Shown: in pieces, positions 1 to 7,714 of the stretch | How the letters are laid out: each line of letters starts with the position of its first letter | Numbering within the stretch: the stretch's first letter is position 1 | NCBI GenBank assembly: GCA_964391885.1 | Contig: CAYMNU010000082.1 | Location: 1 to 52,334 of the forward strand | Direction: 5' to 3' | DNA: 52,334 bases | From: CAYMNU01 sp964391885 | Lineage (GTDB): Archaea > Altiarchaeota > Altiarchaeia > JAFGQM01 | Translations under genes and position numbers: made by a program | Notes under the pieces: model-generated | What the model saw: the letters and a program-made list of their open reading frames with translations, nothing else | Told to the model about the DNA's origin: nothing | Database searches by the model: none

Positions 1-282
1 CTAATCATGTGGCAACCCATAGATTAAATCGTGATGAGCCACTCTGACATATCTGACGTAATCCCCTTCTATCCTAAAGGTTATCACAAAGGGGTCCACA
101 TGTGCTGCTTTGTATCTCTGCAAGGGACGCTTTAGATTCTTGTAAAGCTCAGGCATGCCAAGAATCTGGAGAATCTTCTTATCCAACCGTTGCTGCAAGC
201 CCTTATCTTTCTTCACTAGCGAGACATAATCCTTCTCGAAATACTTGGACCGCTTTGGTTTGTATTTCTTATCACCAATCAT
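1..282 (-). CDS. RelE/ParE-type toxin
   Basis: This 93-residue basic protein looks like a RelE/ParE-superfamily toxin. The visible family signs are its length, an N-terminal basic helix region (KPKRSKYFEKDYVSLVKK), a run of beta strands around residues 60-85, and a C-terminal HHDLIYGLP motif close to the HHD-Y ending of many archaeal RelE proteins. Family members usually cleave mRNA on the ribosome or poison gyrase, and I cannot tell which applies. It overlaps the upstream antitoxin gene by four bases (ATGA), which suggests translational coupling. The stop codon is the first three bases of the window, so the gene is complete. Confidence 0.8.
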   Translation of the reverse strand: MIGDKKYKPKRSKYFEKDYVSLVKKDKGLQQRLDKKILQILGMPELYKNLKRPLQRYKAAHVDPFVITFRIEGDYVRYVRVAHHDLIYGLPHD

Positions 283-530
283 TTCTCTGCGGCTTTATGG
301 AGATCTTTGAGCATTTCCTCTCCTGTTTTGTACTCTTTGTATCCGCTAGCTTCAGCAACTCTTATAGACTGGACAAAGTCGGGATTTATCTGGCTTTGCA
401 TGTCTATCTCATTTCTAATCCCGCTGCGAACCATCTCTGAAAAAGAGCCATATGCGCCCTTATCTACTAAAACTTTGGCCTGTTTGTACATCCCTGCAGG
501 AAAGGAGATGTTGACTTTCAGTGTATCCAT
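279..530 (-). CDS. ribbon-helix-helix antitoxin
   Basis: An 83-residue protein whose first ~40 residues read as a ribbon-helix-helix DNA-binding domain: a short strand (KVNISFPAGMY) followed by two helices with the typical G-S-FSEMVRSGIRNEI ending. The C-terminal half is charged and would wrap the toxin. It precedes the RelE/ParE-type toxin and overlaps it by four bases, the classical antitoxin-first order. Autoregulation of the operon is expected for the family but I saw no clear operator. Confidence 0.8.
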   Translation of the reverse strand: MDTLKVNISFPAGMYKQAKVLVDKGAYGSFSEMVRSGIRNEIDMQSQINPDFVQSIRVAEASGYKEYKTGEEMLKDLHKAAEK

Positions 531-540
531 AGTGTATCTA

Positions 541-772
541 GATGCTTTGTAAATAAAAACGTTTTTCTTGTTAGTCTCCTCAATCTAACAGGTGTTCAAA
601 ATGGTCAAGTCTCAGAGAACCGTAGACAGAGAACCCTTTGAAGACTCAAGACAGCAGACCCAAAACCTGGCCGAAGGCCAAACTCATCCGGGAGGCAGGA
701 TTGTTTACAGTCTTCAGTTTTCGGTCTTCCTGGCCGCCGGCCGGTTAAGACTGTGGACTCAGGACTGAAAAT
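541..772. other. intergenic region between toxin-antitoxin operons
   Basis: This 232-base stretch holds the promoter region of the first toxin-antitoxin operon, with an A/T-rich block at 551-573. It also contains GACT/GTCTTC-rich short inverted segments, for example GAAGACT at 638-644 against AGTCTTC at 709-715. The segment AGTCTTCAGT..CGGTCTT near 709-728 recurs near 10180-10200 upstream of tRNA-Val. I see no open reading frame with support. Confidence 0.5.
551..611. repeat. upstream repeat, copy 1 (first TA operon)
   Basis: AATAAAAACGTTTTTCTTGTTA followed 17 bases later by GGTGTTCAAAATGGTCAAGTC. The same two blocks, in the same order, lie upstream of the second toxin-antitoxin operon at 1508-1563. 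The first block is a plausible minus-strand promoter. The shared arrangement suggests that the two operons arose from, or share, one regulatory region. Confidence 0.6.
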
Positions 773-1054
773 CTATTTTCGTTTGTAAGCATCATCATGA
801 TGCTCAAGTTTTAGGAATTCTATGCGATTCGCTTCTTCATGAACCTTGAAGACCAAAACAAAACTCTTCATGATGTGGACTCTTCTCTTGCCAGAGTAAT
901 CATATTTGAGGGGCTTGTAGTGTAAAGGGTCCTCAATAACTTCCTGCATCTTGTTCATTAAGGCTTTCTTAAATTCAGAATTCTTCTTGCAAAGCTTCCG
1001 AATTGTCTTCTTACAGGAGGGCTTGATGGAAGCGGAGTAGTACATCTTATTCAA
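773..1054 (-). CDS. RelE/YafQ-like toxin
   Basis: A 93-residue basic protein of the RelE/YafQ type. Helical lysine-rich N-terminus (KKTIRKLCKKNSEFKKALMNKMQEVIEDP), then PLKYDYSGKRRVHIMKSFVLVFKV, which matches the strand-rich RelE core, and a C-terminal LEHHDDAY motif. An mRNA-interferase role is inferred from the family. The reading frame overlaps the preceding gene by eight bases. ATG at 1045 is an alternative start three codons in. It is the last gene of a three-gene operon whose two upstream genes look like related antitoxins. Confidence 0.75.
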   Translation of the reverse strand: MNKMYYSASIKPSCKKTIRKLCKKNSEFKKALMNKMQEVIEDPLHYKPLKYDYSGKRRVHIMKSFVLVFKVHEEANRIEFLKLEHHDDAYKRK

Positions 1055-1334
1055 ATAATTCCGATAAATCGTTTATTGGAATCCCTTCCTCTTTCTCGGC
1101 CTCTATTATGCTCTTTATGAATTCTTCTTTTAAGGGGAGCCAATCCACAGGATGCCAATCTATCTTCTCGCAATATTCGCTGTCTTCCTTAGATAACTTT
1201 CGGGTTTTCATGAACCCCTCAAATATCCTTCTCTTGGCACACGCTTCCTGAGCCACATATGACCAGTTAACCCAGCCAAAATGATCCATTCTCTCCCTTA
1301 CACTGTCTTCCAAAGGTACAATTAGGCTTGCCAT
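1047..1334 (-). CDS. putative antitoxin (95 aa)
   Basis: An acidic 95-residue protein beginning with SLIVPLEDSVRERMDHFGWVNWSYVAQEA, a pattern of strand plus helices seen in archaeal VapB/ribbon-helix-helix antitoxins. The acidic tail (EKEEGIPINDLSELFE) could bind the toxin encoded next. It overlaps the toxin gene by eight bases and the 47-codon gene upstream by 13. Its N-terminus resembles that upstream protein (VPxxxxxxMD-F-WxNWxxVAxEA against IPxxxxxxLDQF-xINWPMVVANA). Confidence 0.7.
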   Translation of the reverse strand: MASLIVPLEDSVRERMDHFGWVNWSYVAQEACAKRRIFEGFMKTRKLSKEDSEYCEKIDWHPVDWLPLKEEFIKSIIEAEKEEGIPINDLSELFE

Positions 1335-1465
1335 TCTCCGAATCTCTCCAATTCTTTTAACCGTTTATCTATTGCATTCGCTACGACCATTGGCCAATTT
1401 ATCTCGGGAAATTGGTCAAGTTTCTTCTTCTGTCCCTCGGGTATAGAAAATGTAGTTCTTTTCAT
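1322..1465 (-). CDS. 47-aa antitoxin-like microprotein
   Basis: A short reading frame: ATG at 1465, TAA at 1322-1324. It begins MKRTTFSIPEGQKKKLDQF and continues with a helix rich in basic and acidic residues ending EFGEWQA-like (RFGEWQA). Strand-then-helix layout and similarity to the N-terminal 40 residues of the next protein suggest a ribbon-helix-helix regulator. It overlaps that gene by 13 bases in another frame. It could be the DNA-binding partner of a split antitoxin, or a second antitoxin. Function is inferred. Confidence 0.6.
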   Translation of the reverse strand: MKRTTFSIPEGQKKKLDQFPEINWPMVVANAIDKRLKELERFGEWQA

Positions 1466-1507
1466 CTTGGTGTTTAATTATACAATTGTGTATTATTACA
1501 CGACAAT

Positions 1508-1563
1508 CAATAAAAAAGTTTTTCTTATTACCCTAAGTTTTTGGTGTTCAAAAGGGTCATGTC
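1508..1563. repeat. upstream repeat, copy 2 (second TA operon)
   Basis: CAATAAAAAAGTTTTTCTTATTA followed by GGTGTTCAAAAGGGTCATGTCC. It matches the blocks at 551-611 upstream of the first toxin-antitoxin operon, in the same orientation relative to the genes. The remaining bases up to 1728 hold no gene I can support. Confidence 0.6.
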
Positions 1564-1728
1564 CAATAGGAATGTAGACTAAACACCGATTTGAGCGCTG
1601 GCCTTAGATAACCACACTTTTCCAGATTTTGTAGCCACCTATTTTTGTAGATGCGCTTATATTACTCTAGAACCAGCTCGATCATGACTCCTCCCATTTT
1701 TCTTTCCCAAATCTAATATTCACCCAAG

Positions 1729-1950
1729 ATGGGACAATGGATACAGGCCATAGACGCGCCGGCCGGCACGTCTACCTGGCTTAATTTAGAAAAAGCAGTG
1801 AGCATCGAGGTCGCAGTCTCCAGAACTGCTGGCAACGAGCTGTTTTATGTAAAGGCCAAGGTAGTCGAAGGGGGCCATGAGCTGATTTATTCGCTCGGCA
1901 AGTTCAAGACGGTTAAGGATGCGGAAGGCTTTATAAAAAAACTGGTATAG
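1729..1950 (+). CDS. hypothetical protein (73 aa)
   Basis: A small soluble protein I do not recognise. It has alternating hydrophobic residues typical of a beta-sheet (TWLNLEKAVSIEVAV, ELFYVKAKVVEGGHELIYSLGKF) and ends in a short helix (TVKDAEGFIKKLV). This resembles small bacterial and phage proteins of the pattern W-x-N-L-E-K-xx-x-I-x-V followed by F-x-T-x-x-x-A-x-x-F-I. Its stop is six bases from the convergent 64-residue gene. Confidence 0.55.
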   Translation: MGQWIQAIDAPAGTSTWLNLEKAVSIEVAVSRTAGNELFYVKAKVVEGGHELIYSLGKFKTVKDAEGFIKKLV

Positions 1951-1956
1951 CCAAGG

Positions 1957-2151
1957 TCAGCATTTGGCAGCGCCCTTCATGATTGCAGTCATGGGAATGC
2001 AGACTGAATTCAAATAGTCGAATTTGCCCCTGAGGCAAATGTCGTTTATCTCTATCTTCAAATCCACCCGCTTGTCCCTGTCCGCTTCTCTGACCATGAT
2101 GGCAAAAAGGCTTCTTGCTTCGTCAATTAGTGTTTGGTTTATTTCATTCAT
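1957..2151 (-). CDS. hypothetical protein (64 aa)
   Basis: An unrecognised 64-residue protein, probably helical at its N-terminus (NEINQTLIDEARSLFAIMVREADRDKRVDLKIEI), with three cysteines in the second half (C39, C51 and C64). It converges on the 73-residue gene. No family can be assigned. Confidence 0.45.
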   Translation of the reverse strand: MNEINQTLIDEARSLFAIMVREADRDKRVDLKIEINDICLRGKFDYLNSVCIPMTAIMKGAAKC

Positions 2152-2245
2152 GTTGGCCGCCTGTTTAGAATCAGCCCATATTTAGATGTTTGGAGCATAA
2201 AGATGGCTATATGGCGTTTACCTTGACTTAGGTTCTAAATACGCG

Positions 2246-2383
2246 ATGGAAAGCAAAAAATACATATGCTCAAATTGCTGCAAGCCTGTGGATTACATGG
2301 CTAAGGGCAGCGCCCTCTGCGAGACCTGCAAGAAGAACCTTCCGACTGCGAAGTTCAACAGCAGAATCAAGAAGAAGGAATAA
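2246..2383 (+). CDS. zinc-ribbon microprotein (45 aa)
   Basis: A 45-residue protein with two CxxC knuckles (CSNC at 8-11 and CETC at 25-28) and a basic tail ending RIKKKE. This is the size and layout of archaeal zinc-ribbon microproteins. The four cysteines can bind one zinc ion. Nucleic-acid or protein binding is only an inference. It converges on herA, whose stop lies 36 bases away. Confidence 0.6.
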   Translation: MESKKYICSNCCKPVDYMAKGSALCETCKKNLPTAKFNSRIKKKE

Positions 2384-2418
2384 TGCAGTTTGAAGTGAAA
2401 TCGTCACAAGATTAGTAT

Positions 2419-4176
2419 TTACTCAATCTTCTCTGCTATAAAGAAGCGCTTCAGCTTCCAGCCCAGTTTCTTGCCAATGCCGGGCTCCTTGGTCTCCTCG
2501 ATGAAGTCTATTTCCTCAGGCGTCAAACTCTCTTTCCATTCCTTCATCTCTTTCTCATGGATGGCCTGGGGACCCTGCAAGGCCTCCTGATCCTGCGGCT
2601 CAGCCATCTGCGATACGGCCTTTTTTGCCTGCTCCTGCCGAATCTCTGTGTCGGTGCCGACTATCCTGGTCTTAAGCGCGCCGATTATGCCCTTATTGCT
2701 CTCGATGCGGTTGCCGAGCATGGGCACTCTTGAGCTGGATTGCTTTGTCTTGACGAGGTCGACTGCAACCCCCCCGTGCTTAGAGCGCCTGACCCTGACG
2801 TTGGTAAGAACCGGCCTTTCGAGCGTCTCGCTTGTTATAAGGGCAGTGCCCATCGAGAGGTTTTTCATCACGTCTTCAAGGTCGGGGCTGAAATTCTCAA
2901 GGCTCTTCGAGATGGCGTTGATGTCGTTGGGGTTGGTAACTTTCAGTATTATCTGTGTATTGGCCTGTGAAAGCACGTTCTTGTCCACTTTTGCAGGCCT
3001 CTGCGTGACTATGCCAAGGCCCATGCCAAACTTTCTGCCTTCGGCCGCAACGGTCCTCAGTATGCCAAGCGACATCGCAGTCCCCACGCCCCGCTCAGGG
3101 CAGAAGCGATGCGCCTCTTCGACAAGGAAGAAGAAAGCAGGAATCTTGTTCTGCTTTCTAGCCTCGAAGAGGTCGTACGAGAGCTTCGAGACTACAAGCT
3201 CCTGCATCTCGGGTTTTATTCCTTTGAGGTTGATTATCGTCATCTGGCCTTTTTTGGCTATCTCCTCGAGCTTGATGCCCTCTGTGGAAAAGATGTTGGT
3301 ATCAAGAAGCGCCTGGAGGCCTGCCACAAGCCCCCACTTGGCATTGGTGTCCGAGAGCTGAAGGTGCTGGATTATGTATTCGAGGGTGTAATCCCCGCTG
3401 CCCTTCAGCTCGTTTATCGCCTGGTAGAGAAGCGCCTGCTGGCCGCCGGTGAGGGAGGTGGGCAGGATGTCAATAATGTCTTTGGCATCCATGTTCTTGT
3501 CGCTCAGCTTGAACTCATGGTCTGCCGTAGGATTGATCGACTTATTGGGTGTGTATTCCACCACATTCTGAAAGGCCTTCGGGCTCACCTGGTACTTGAC
3601 GAACTTCTCGTAGTCTGCGGGAGAGTCGTTGGCTATCTTGAGCGTGTAGTACTCACCGTGCGGGTCGATTATGACGCAGGGAACCTCCTTGTCTGCCAGC
3701 TCTTCCAGAAGCACGCCCACCGTGTAGGACTTGCCTGCACCCGTCTTGGCTAAAACACTCAGGTGCTTTTGGATTAATTTATTTGCGTCAAGGTATACCT
3801 TTATGCCATTCTCCCCTTCAAGGGTACCTACATAAAGGCCCGCATTGCCTGGCATCTCCAGGCCGAGTATGCTTCTGATAAGGGTCTGGTGAGCCTTGAA
3901 TACCCTCTCTTCCGGCTTGAAGGGTGTCTTGGGAAGCTTAATCAGGCCCTGGGCGTCCTTGTAACCGATGACCCGAATCTTGGCAAGCATCCTCTCGGTG
4001 CCCTTCCTGTCATCCCACTGCCTGCGGACATGGGATATCTGGCCGAGTACCCATCCATACATCTCATGGTGTATCTTGATGTATGTGCCACCTTCGGCAA
4101 GCTGCCTGTTCTCTACGAGTATCTCAAAGGATGTGGGTTTGACCTCTCCGTAGACATAGCCTACTATTTCGGGCAT
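2419..4176 (-). CDS. herA: HerA-family ATPase/helicase
   Basis: A 585-residue HerA/FtsK-superfamily ATPase. Residues 1-~130 form the HAS-barrel. Walker A is AKTGAGKSYT at ~143-152, the conserved IIDPHGEY follows at ~169-176, and Walker B is FFFLVEEAHRF at ~348-358. The C-terminal half has the GRKFGMGLGIVTQRP and LSQANTQIILK segments holding the sensor and arginine elements. HerA hexamers translocate on DNA and normally partner NurA nuclease with Mre11-Rad50 in end resection; none of these partners is in the window. It is the last gene of a minus-strand run GINS - L44e - membrane protein - HerA. The C-terminal ~90 residues are charged and lineage-specific. Confidence 0.93.
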   Translation of the reverse strand: MPEIVGYVYGEVKPTSFEILVENRQLAEGGTYIKIHHEMYGWVLGQISHVRRQWDDRKGTERMLAKIRVIGYKDAQGLIKLPKTPFKPEERVFKAHQTLIRSILGLEMPGNAGLYVGTLEGENGIKVYLDANKLIQKHLSVLAKTGAGKSYTVGVLLEELADKEVPCVIIDPHGEYYTLKIANDSPADYEKFVKYQVSPKAFQNVVEYTPNKSINPTADHEFKLSDKNMDAKDIIDILPTSLTGGQQALLYQAINELKGSGDYTLEYIIQHLQLSDTNAKWGLVAGLQALLDTNIFSTEGIKLEEIAKKGQMTIINLKGIKPEMQELVVSKLSYDLFEARKQNKIPAFFFLVEEAHRFCPERGVGTAMSLGILRTVAAEGRKFGMGLGIVTQRPAKVDKNVLSQANTQIILKVTNPNDINAISKSLENFSPDLEDVMKNLSMGTALITSETLERPVLTNVRVRRSKHGGVAVDLVKTKQSSSRVPMLGNRIESNKGIIGALKTRIVGTDTEIRQEQAKKAVSQMAEPQDQEALQGPQAIHEKEMKEWKESLTPEEIDFIEETKEPGIGKKLGWKLKRFFIAEKIE

Positions 4177-4194
4177 GGATAATTTGCGTTTGCC

Positions 4195-4662
4195 TTAAGA
4201 AAAAGGATGAATGAGGCCGCGCTCGAGGAGGGTGTAGCTTATGGGTATGCCCTGAAGCGCGCCGATGACAAGGGGGAGCGCATAGTGGAAATCAAAACCC
4301 AGGATACCGAATGCAAATATCACCAGTATGAACATGAGCAATCCCATTATGTAAAAGGGGAACAGCACGCGCGAGTGCTTCTTATGCATCGCCAGGTCGT
4401 TCTTATGCGGCTTGAGTGCGCTTTCCTTGTAGAACCTTAAGTAAAACTCCCTTTCTTTCAGAAGGGCCCTTATCCAGTAGATATGGGTGAATGTCCCTAT
4501 CAGAAGGCCTAAGGAAAACGCTATTAGTATGTTTTCTACCAAAAGGCCGCCGAGCTCCGGCAGGGCAAGAGACAGGGCAAACGGTAGGGGGACAATCGCC
4601 AGCAGGACGCGAATTGCGTTCCTACTTCTTTGTGATCTCCGGCTCTTTTTTGCCTCTTTCAT
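4195..4662 (-). CDS. membrane protein, about four TM helices
   Basis: A 155-residue protein with hydrophobic segments near residues 17-38, 41-60, 98-122 and 126-145, a basic N-terminus and a cytoplasmic loop rich in His and Lys. I do not recognise a family. The frame overlaps the end of the L44e gene by 41 bases, so either the overlap is real or a non-ATG start further in is used. It sits between rpl44e and herA in one transcription direction, which suggests co-expression only. Confidence 0.7.
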   Translation of the reverse strand: MKEAKKSRRSQRSRNAIRVLLAIVPLPFALSLALPELGGLLVENILIAFSLGLLIGTFTHIYWIRALLKEREFYLRFYKESALKPHKNDLAMHKKHSRVLFPFYIMGLLMFILVIFAFGILGFDFHYALPLVIGALQGIPISYTLLERGLIHPFS

Positions 4663-4903
4663 AGGATCTGAGATGGCTGTAGTTGCATTCCGAGCAGGTC
4701 ATCCTGAAGTTCCCGCCCTTGTTGACCTTCATTACGTCTTTCTCGCCACGCCTCTTGCTGCCATGGCCTTTCTTCACGCGCTCGTACTGGCGCTGGCCCC
4801 AGCTCATGGGCGATGCCTTTCCTTTCTTGTCCTTCTTGACCTTGTGCTTGGTGTGCTTCTTGCACTTCTTGCAAAATGCCCCCACCTCTTCATCGATTTT
4901 CAT
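4622..4903 (-). CDS. rpl44e: ribosomal protein L44e (eL42)
   Basis: A 93-residue protein of the large ribosomal subunit. It begins MKIDEEVGAFCKKCKKHTKHKV, has the family hallmark WGQRQYERVKKGHG, and carries the zinc-binding pairs C11/C14 and C70/C73. It starts 11 bases after the GINS gene stop. In many archaea L44e is linked to other translation and replication genes, consistent with this operon. Confidence 0.93.
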   Translation of the reverse strand: MKIDEEVGAFCKKCKKHTKHKVKKDKKGKASPMSWGQRQYERVKKGHGSKRRGEKDVMKVNKGGNFRMTCSECNYSHLRSYERGKKEPEITKK

Positions 4904-4914
4904 TTTCTGGTGCT

Positions 4915-5685
4915 TTATTCTTCTGCCAATTCAACAGCGTCGTTTTTCAGCAATATCTCGGCTATCTCATCATCCAGCTCGATTACCTGCCCCTCTTCAA
5001 AAGGCCCAAGCGAAGAGAGGTCCGGGCCGACGAATGCGGGCATGTTCCTCAGAAACCTGACCCTTGAAAGCGCTTTATTTTCAGTTTCGGCTTTAAAAAC
5101 CTCTTGTTTCTCTAGAGGGGCTGCTTCGGCAGGCTTTTCGGCAGGAGCCTGTGCATCGGCATCGCCGACCGAACAGCTAAGCGAGCCGTCCTTCTCCTCG
5201 CATAGCGCCTCTCTGCGAGCAGGCATTTTCACGTCTTCAGAGCCCTCGGAGTCTTTGGCCGCTCCATGCCCGGCTTTGGGCGCTTCAGGAGTCTCCTGAG
5301 CGCTCTGTTCTTCGTCCTGTGCTTCCTCCTGTACCTCTTCCTGCGACTCCTCTTCCACCTGCACTTCTTCCTCAGCTTCTTCTACATGGGTGCCTGCCCT
5401 CAGTGCCGCAAGCTCGCTTCGTATCGTTTTATACGCGGATTTCTCAGGAGGCAAAAGATTTTCCGGACCGTCGTTGCCGGATATCTCCCTAAGGCAGCCC
5501 ATGAGCATCTTGTGCTGGCGCATATGGACTATGTCATTGTAGAGATCCGTCGCCTTCTTGGCCTCATAGGGGTCCCCTTTGTGCATAAGAGCCTCGGAAT
5601 CGTTATAAAAATGGGGCGGCATCTTGGCAGGCTGCGAAGCGCTCTTCTCTGCCCTCCATAATTTCAAAAGCTCGGAAATGTCCAT
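4915..5685 (-). CDS. GINS complex subunit (Gins15/51 type)
   Basis: A 256-residue protein with a split GINS layout: a helical A-domain in residues 1-~95 (ELLKLWRAEKSA.., YNDIVHMRQHKMLMGCLRE), a long Glu/Gln/Ala-rich linker (~100-205), and a C-terminal beta B-domain (VRFLRNMPAFVGPDLSSLGPFEEGQVIELDDEIAEILLKNDAVE). The A-linker-B order is that of archaeal Gins51. GINS joins MCM helicase with the archaeal Cdc45/RecJ protein in the replisome. It heads the operon that includes L44e and HerA. The acidic linker is longer than in most relatives. Confidence 0.8.
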   Translation of the reverse strand: MDISELLKLWRAEKSASQPAKMPPHFYNDSEALMHKGDPYEAKKATDLYNDIVHMRQHKMLMGCLREISGNDGPENLLPPEKSAYKTIRSELAALRAGTHVEEAEEEVQVEEESQEEVQEEAQDEEQSAQETPEAPKAGHGAAKDSEGSEDVKMPARREALCEEKDGSLSCSVGDADAQAPAEKPAEAAPLEKQEVFKAETENKALSRVRFLRNMPAFVGPDLSSLGPFEEGQVIELDDEIAEILLKNDAVELAEE

Positions 5686-5733
5686 AAGAATTCAGTATAT
5701 TTATTATTCAAAGAATAAAACTAGAAGAGAAAA

Positions 5734-6033
5734 ATGGCAACAGAACTAAGCGCGGAATCATTTCAAGGTTTCGTAAAGGAAAACGAAAAGTGCGTTATCG
5801 ACTTCTGGGCCCCCTGGTGCGGGCCCTGCAGAATGCTGGCGCCCAATATCGAGGCGGCGTGTGCAGAAACGGGCGTAGCTCTGGGGAAGGTCAATATAGA
5901 TGACAACCCAGGCCTGGCGCAGGAGTATGGCGTCATGTCCATACCCACGGTAATCAAAATCGTCAAGGGCGAGGAAGCGAATAGGAAAGTGGGGAACGTC
6001 TCGAAAGAGAGCCTTGTGGATTTCCTGGGCTGA
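5734..6033 (+). CDS. trxA: thioredoxin
   Basis: A 99-residue thioredoxin with the active site WCGPC at residues 28-32 within DFWAPWCGPCRMLAP, and the cis-proline loop in MSIPTVIKI. It acts as a cytoplasmic dithiol reductant. A TATA-like ATATTTATTA lies about 35 bases upstream. It is followed after 13 bases by a TauE-type permease and is probably cotranscribed with it. Confidence 0.95.
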   Translation: MATELSAESFQGFVKENEKCVIDFWAPWCGPCRMLAPNIEAACAETGVALGKVNIDDNPGLAQEYGVMSIPTVIKIVKGEEANRKVGNVSKESLVDFLG

Positions 6034-6046
6034 TTGATGCCACAAG

Positions 6047-6793
6047 GTGGAACCAGTAGGTGCGATTCTGCTTTTTCTGCTGTGCCTGGCAGTGGGCGCG
6101 TTCAGCACTTATACGGGTGGGGGGAGCCTGATAACTATACCCGCCCTGATGCTACTTGGATTGCCGCCCCATATAGCTGTCGCGACTAACCGCCTGGGAG
6201 TCATGGGCATCATGATAGGCTCTTGGTACAAGTTCCACCGTATGAAGATGATGTCCTACAAGGTAGCTCTGCCATTGTCGGTTGCAATCCTAATCGGCTC
6301 GCTTATAGGAGCATCCTTGCTTATACAAGTTGACGAGGCCTTTCTTAAGACATTTGTGTCTATTGTGACGCTAGCCCTTCTGGCCTTATTGATAATCAAG
6401 CCGGAGATGGGCATAAAGGGCTTGGAACTGCATTCCTCGCCAAGAAGGCTGGCAACGGCGACAGTACTCACATTCTTACTTGGTATATACAGCGGATTCT
6501 ATGGTGCGGCCGGCGGGACATTTTTAGCGTATATAACAATACTCGTGCTGGGGCAGACCTTCATAGAAAGCGCGGCAGCTAGAAAGCCCATAATATTGGT
6601 AAGCTCAATCGCTGCTGCAGCAATCTTTGTCTTGCAGGGCTTAATCTATTATGATTATGCCGCAGTAGTTTTCATAGGTACGCTTGCAGGGAGCTATGCT
6701 GGGGCGCATTACTCAAAACGACTGGGCAACGTGTGGATTAAGAGAATGTTCATCGTTGCCGTGGCTGTGATGGCATTGAAGCTGTTGTTTTAG
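6047..6793 (+). CDS. TauE/SafE-family permease
   Basis: A 248-residue integral membrane protein with about eight hydrophobic helices. The repeated family signature is visible: GAFSTYTGGGSLITIPALMLLGLP near the N-terminus and GIYSGFYGAAGGTFLAYITILVLGQ in the second half, the two inverted-topology halves of TauE/SafE (old DUF81) proteins. Members export sulfite, sulfoacetate or other organic anions; the substrate here is unknown. The start is GTG at 6047. The link to thioredoxin may indicate sulfur or redox metabolism, which is inference. Confidence 0.88.
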   Translation: MEPVGAILLFLLCLAVGAFSTYTGGGSLITIPALMLLGLPPHIAVATNRLGVMGIMIGSWYKFHRMKMMSYKVALPLSVAILIGSLIGASLLIQVDEAFLKTFVSIVTLALLALLIIKPEMGIKGLELHSSPRRLATATVLTFLLGIYSGFYGAAGGTFLAYITILVLGQTFIESAAARKPIILVSSIAAAAIFVLQGLIYYDYAAVVFIGTLAGSYAGAHYSKRLGNVWIKRMFIVAVAVMALKLLF

Positions 6794-6875
6794 GGCAGTT
6801 TACTGCGGGCAGGTGCCCCTCATACTCATGTGCAGGGCTTGCATTATCGCTAAGCTGTCGCTAAGCTAATACAAG

Positions 6876-6892
6876 AAAAAAGAAAAACAAGA
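6876..6892 (-). terminator. T-rich terminator after aIF5A
   Basis: Read on the minus strand, this is a run of T broken by single other bases, starting 19 bases beyond the aIF5A stop. Oligo-T tracts of this kind terminate archaeal RNA polymerase. Confidence 0.4.
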
Positions 6893-6910
6893 CTAGAGAC
6901 TGAATGCCTG

Positions 6911-7294
6911 TTACTCGACCATAATCAGCTTCCGGCCCATGGCCTCGAGCACCATGACCTCGCTGCCCTCTTCCAGCTTCGCGCCTTCGGGGACTGGCAG
7001 CTCGAAGGTCTCATAGCTCTCGACGTCCATGAGCTGCCCGATATTACCGCTTACCGACAGTACCTGGTGGGCGCGCCTCGTTATAATAGGCACATCCACC
7101 TTTCTATCGCCGTTGGTGAGCAGCTGCATCTTCTTGCCGTCGAATATGCTAGAGGCAATTATTCTGACCTTTGCGGCCCCGTGCTTGCCGGGCTTTGATG
7201 AAGAATAGTCCACTATCTTACATGGCTCCCCCTCTATGACAATATAACTGCCTTTCTTAAGATTCCTTACCTCTTCTATCTTGATGTCTGCCAT
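6911..7294 (-). CDS. translation initiation factor aIF5A
   Basis: A 127-residue two-domain protein. The N-terminal SH3-like domain carries the hypusination loop SSSKPGKHGAAK, with K37 as the lysine to be modified. The C-terminal OB-fold runs from ~70 to the end. The factor rescues ribosomes stalled on difficult peptide-bond sequences. The length is normal for archaea. The modifying enzyme, deoxyhypusine synthase, is not in the window. Confidence 0.95.
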   Translation of the reverse strand: MADIKIEEVRNLKKGSYIVIEGEPCKIVDYSSSKPGKHGAAKVRIIASSIFDGKKMQLLTNGDRKVDVPIITRRAHQVLSVSGNIGQLMDVESYETFELPVPEGAKLEEGSEVMVLEAMGRKLIMVE

Positions 7295-7369
7295 TTTCTT
7301 TTATTGATTGTGATTGCCGCGAATGCGCTGTGGGTAGTTAAATGTGCGGTTAATAAAAAAGCAGTGGGC

Positions 7370-7606
7370 TTACTCATTAACCCTATAAAACGGCCAGCGC
7401 CTTTCCACGAGCCCGTGTCGCTGCGCCTCCCTCAGCTGGTTTTCCACCCATGTCGCCGAGCCCGCATTTAGCTCTCTAGAAAGCTTTGGAAAGTCCCTTT
7501 CGTGTATCTGGCTAAAGGGCCAGCGCCTGAGGTAGGTCACAACTATGGGTTCATGCGCCACATGGCGATTAGTCCGGGGTTTCCTTGGCATGTGTACAGG
7601 CGGCAT
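7370..7606 (-). CDS. small helix-turn-helix-like protein
   Basis: An unrecognised basic 78-residue protein. The core (PIVVTYLRRWPFSQIHERDFPKLSRELNAGSATWVENQLREAQRHGLVERRWPFYRV) has the helix spacing and final strand-like hairpin of a winged helix. ATG at 7591 (MPRKPRT) is an equally good start. DNA binding is inferred from the pattern and charge. Confidence 0.5.
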   Translation of the reverse strand: MPPVHMPRKPRTNRHVAHEPIVVTYLRRWPFSQIHERDFPKLSRELNAGSATWVENQLREAQRHGLVERRWPFYRVNE

Positions 7607-7714
7607 TTTGCTGTCGGTTTAATTTATAGTTTTGTTCTAATAAATAGTATATGCAGGGTACTAACGCCATTGTATTTTAATTCGTTCAACAATAAACAAT
7701 GAAACTGGTGTAAT

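Noticed and set aside
2648..3753. Long open frames antisense to herA (237 and 214 codons)
   Set aside because: They lie wholly inside the herA gene, in G/C-rich codon shadow, and have no recognisable motif.
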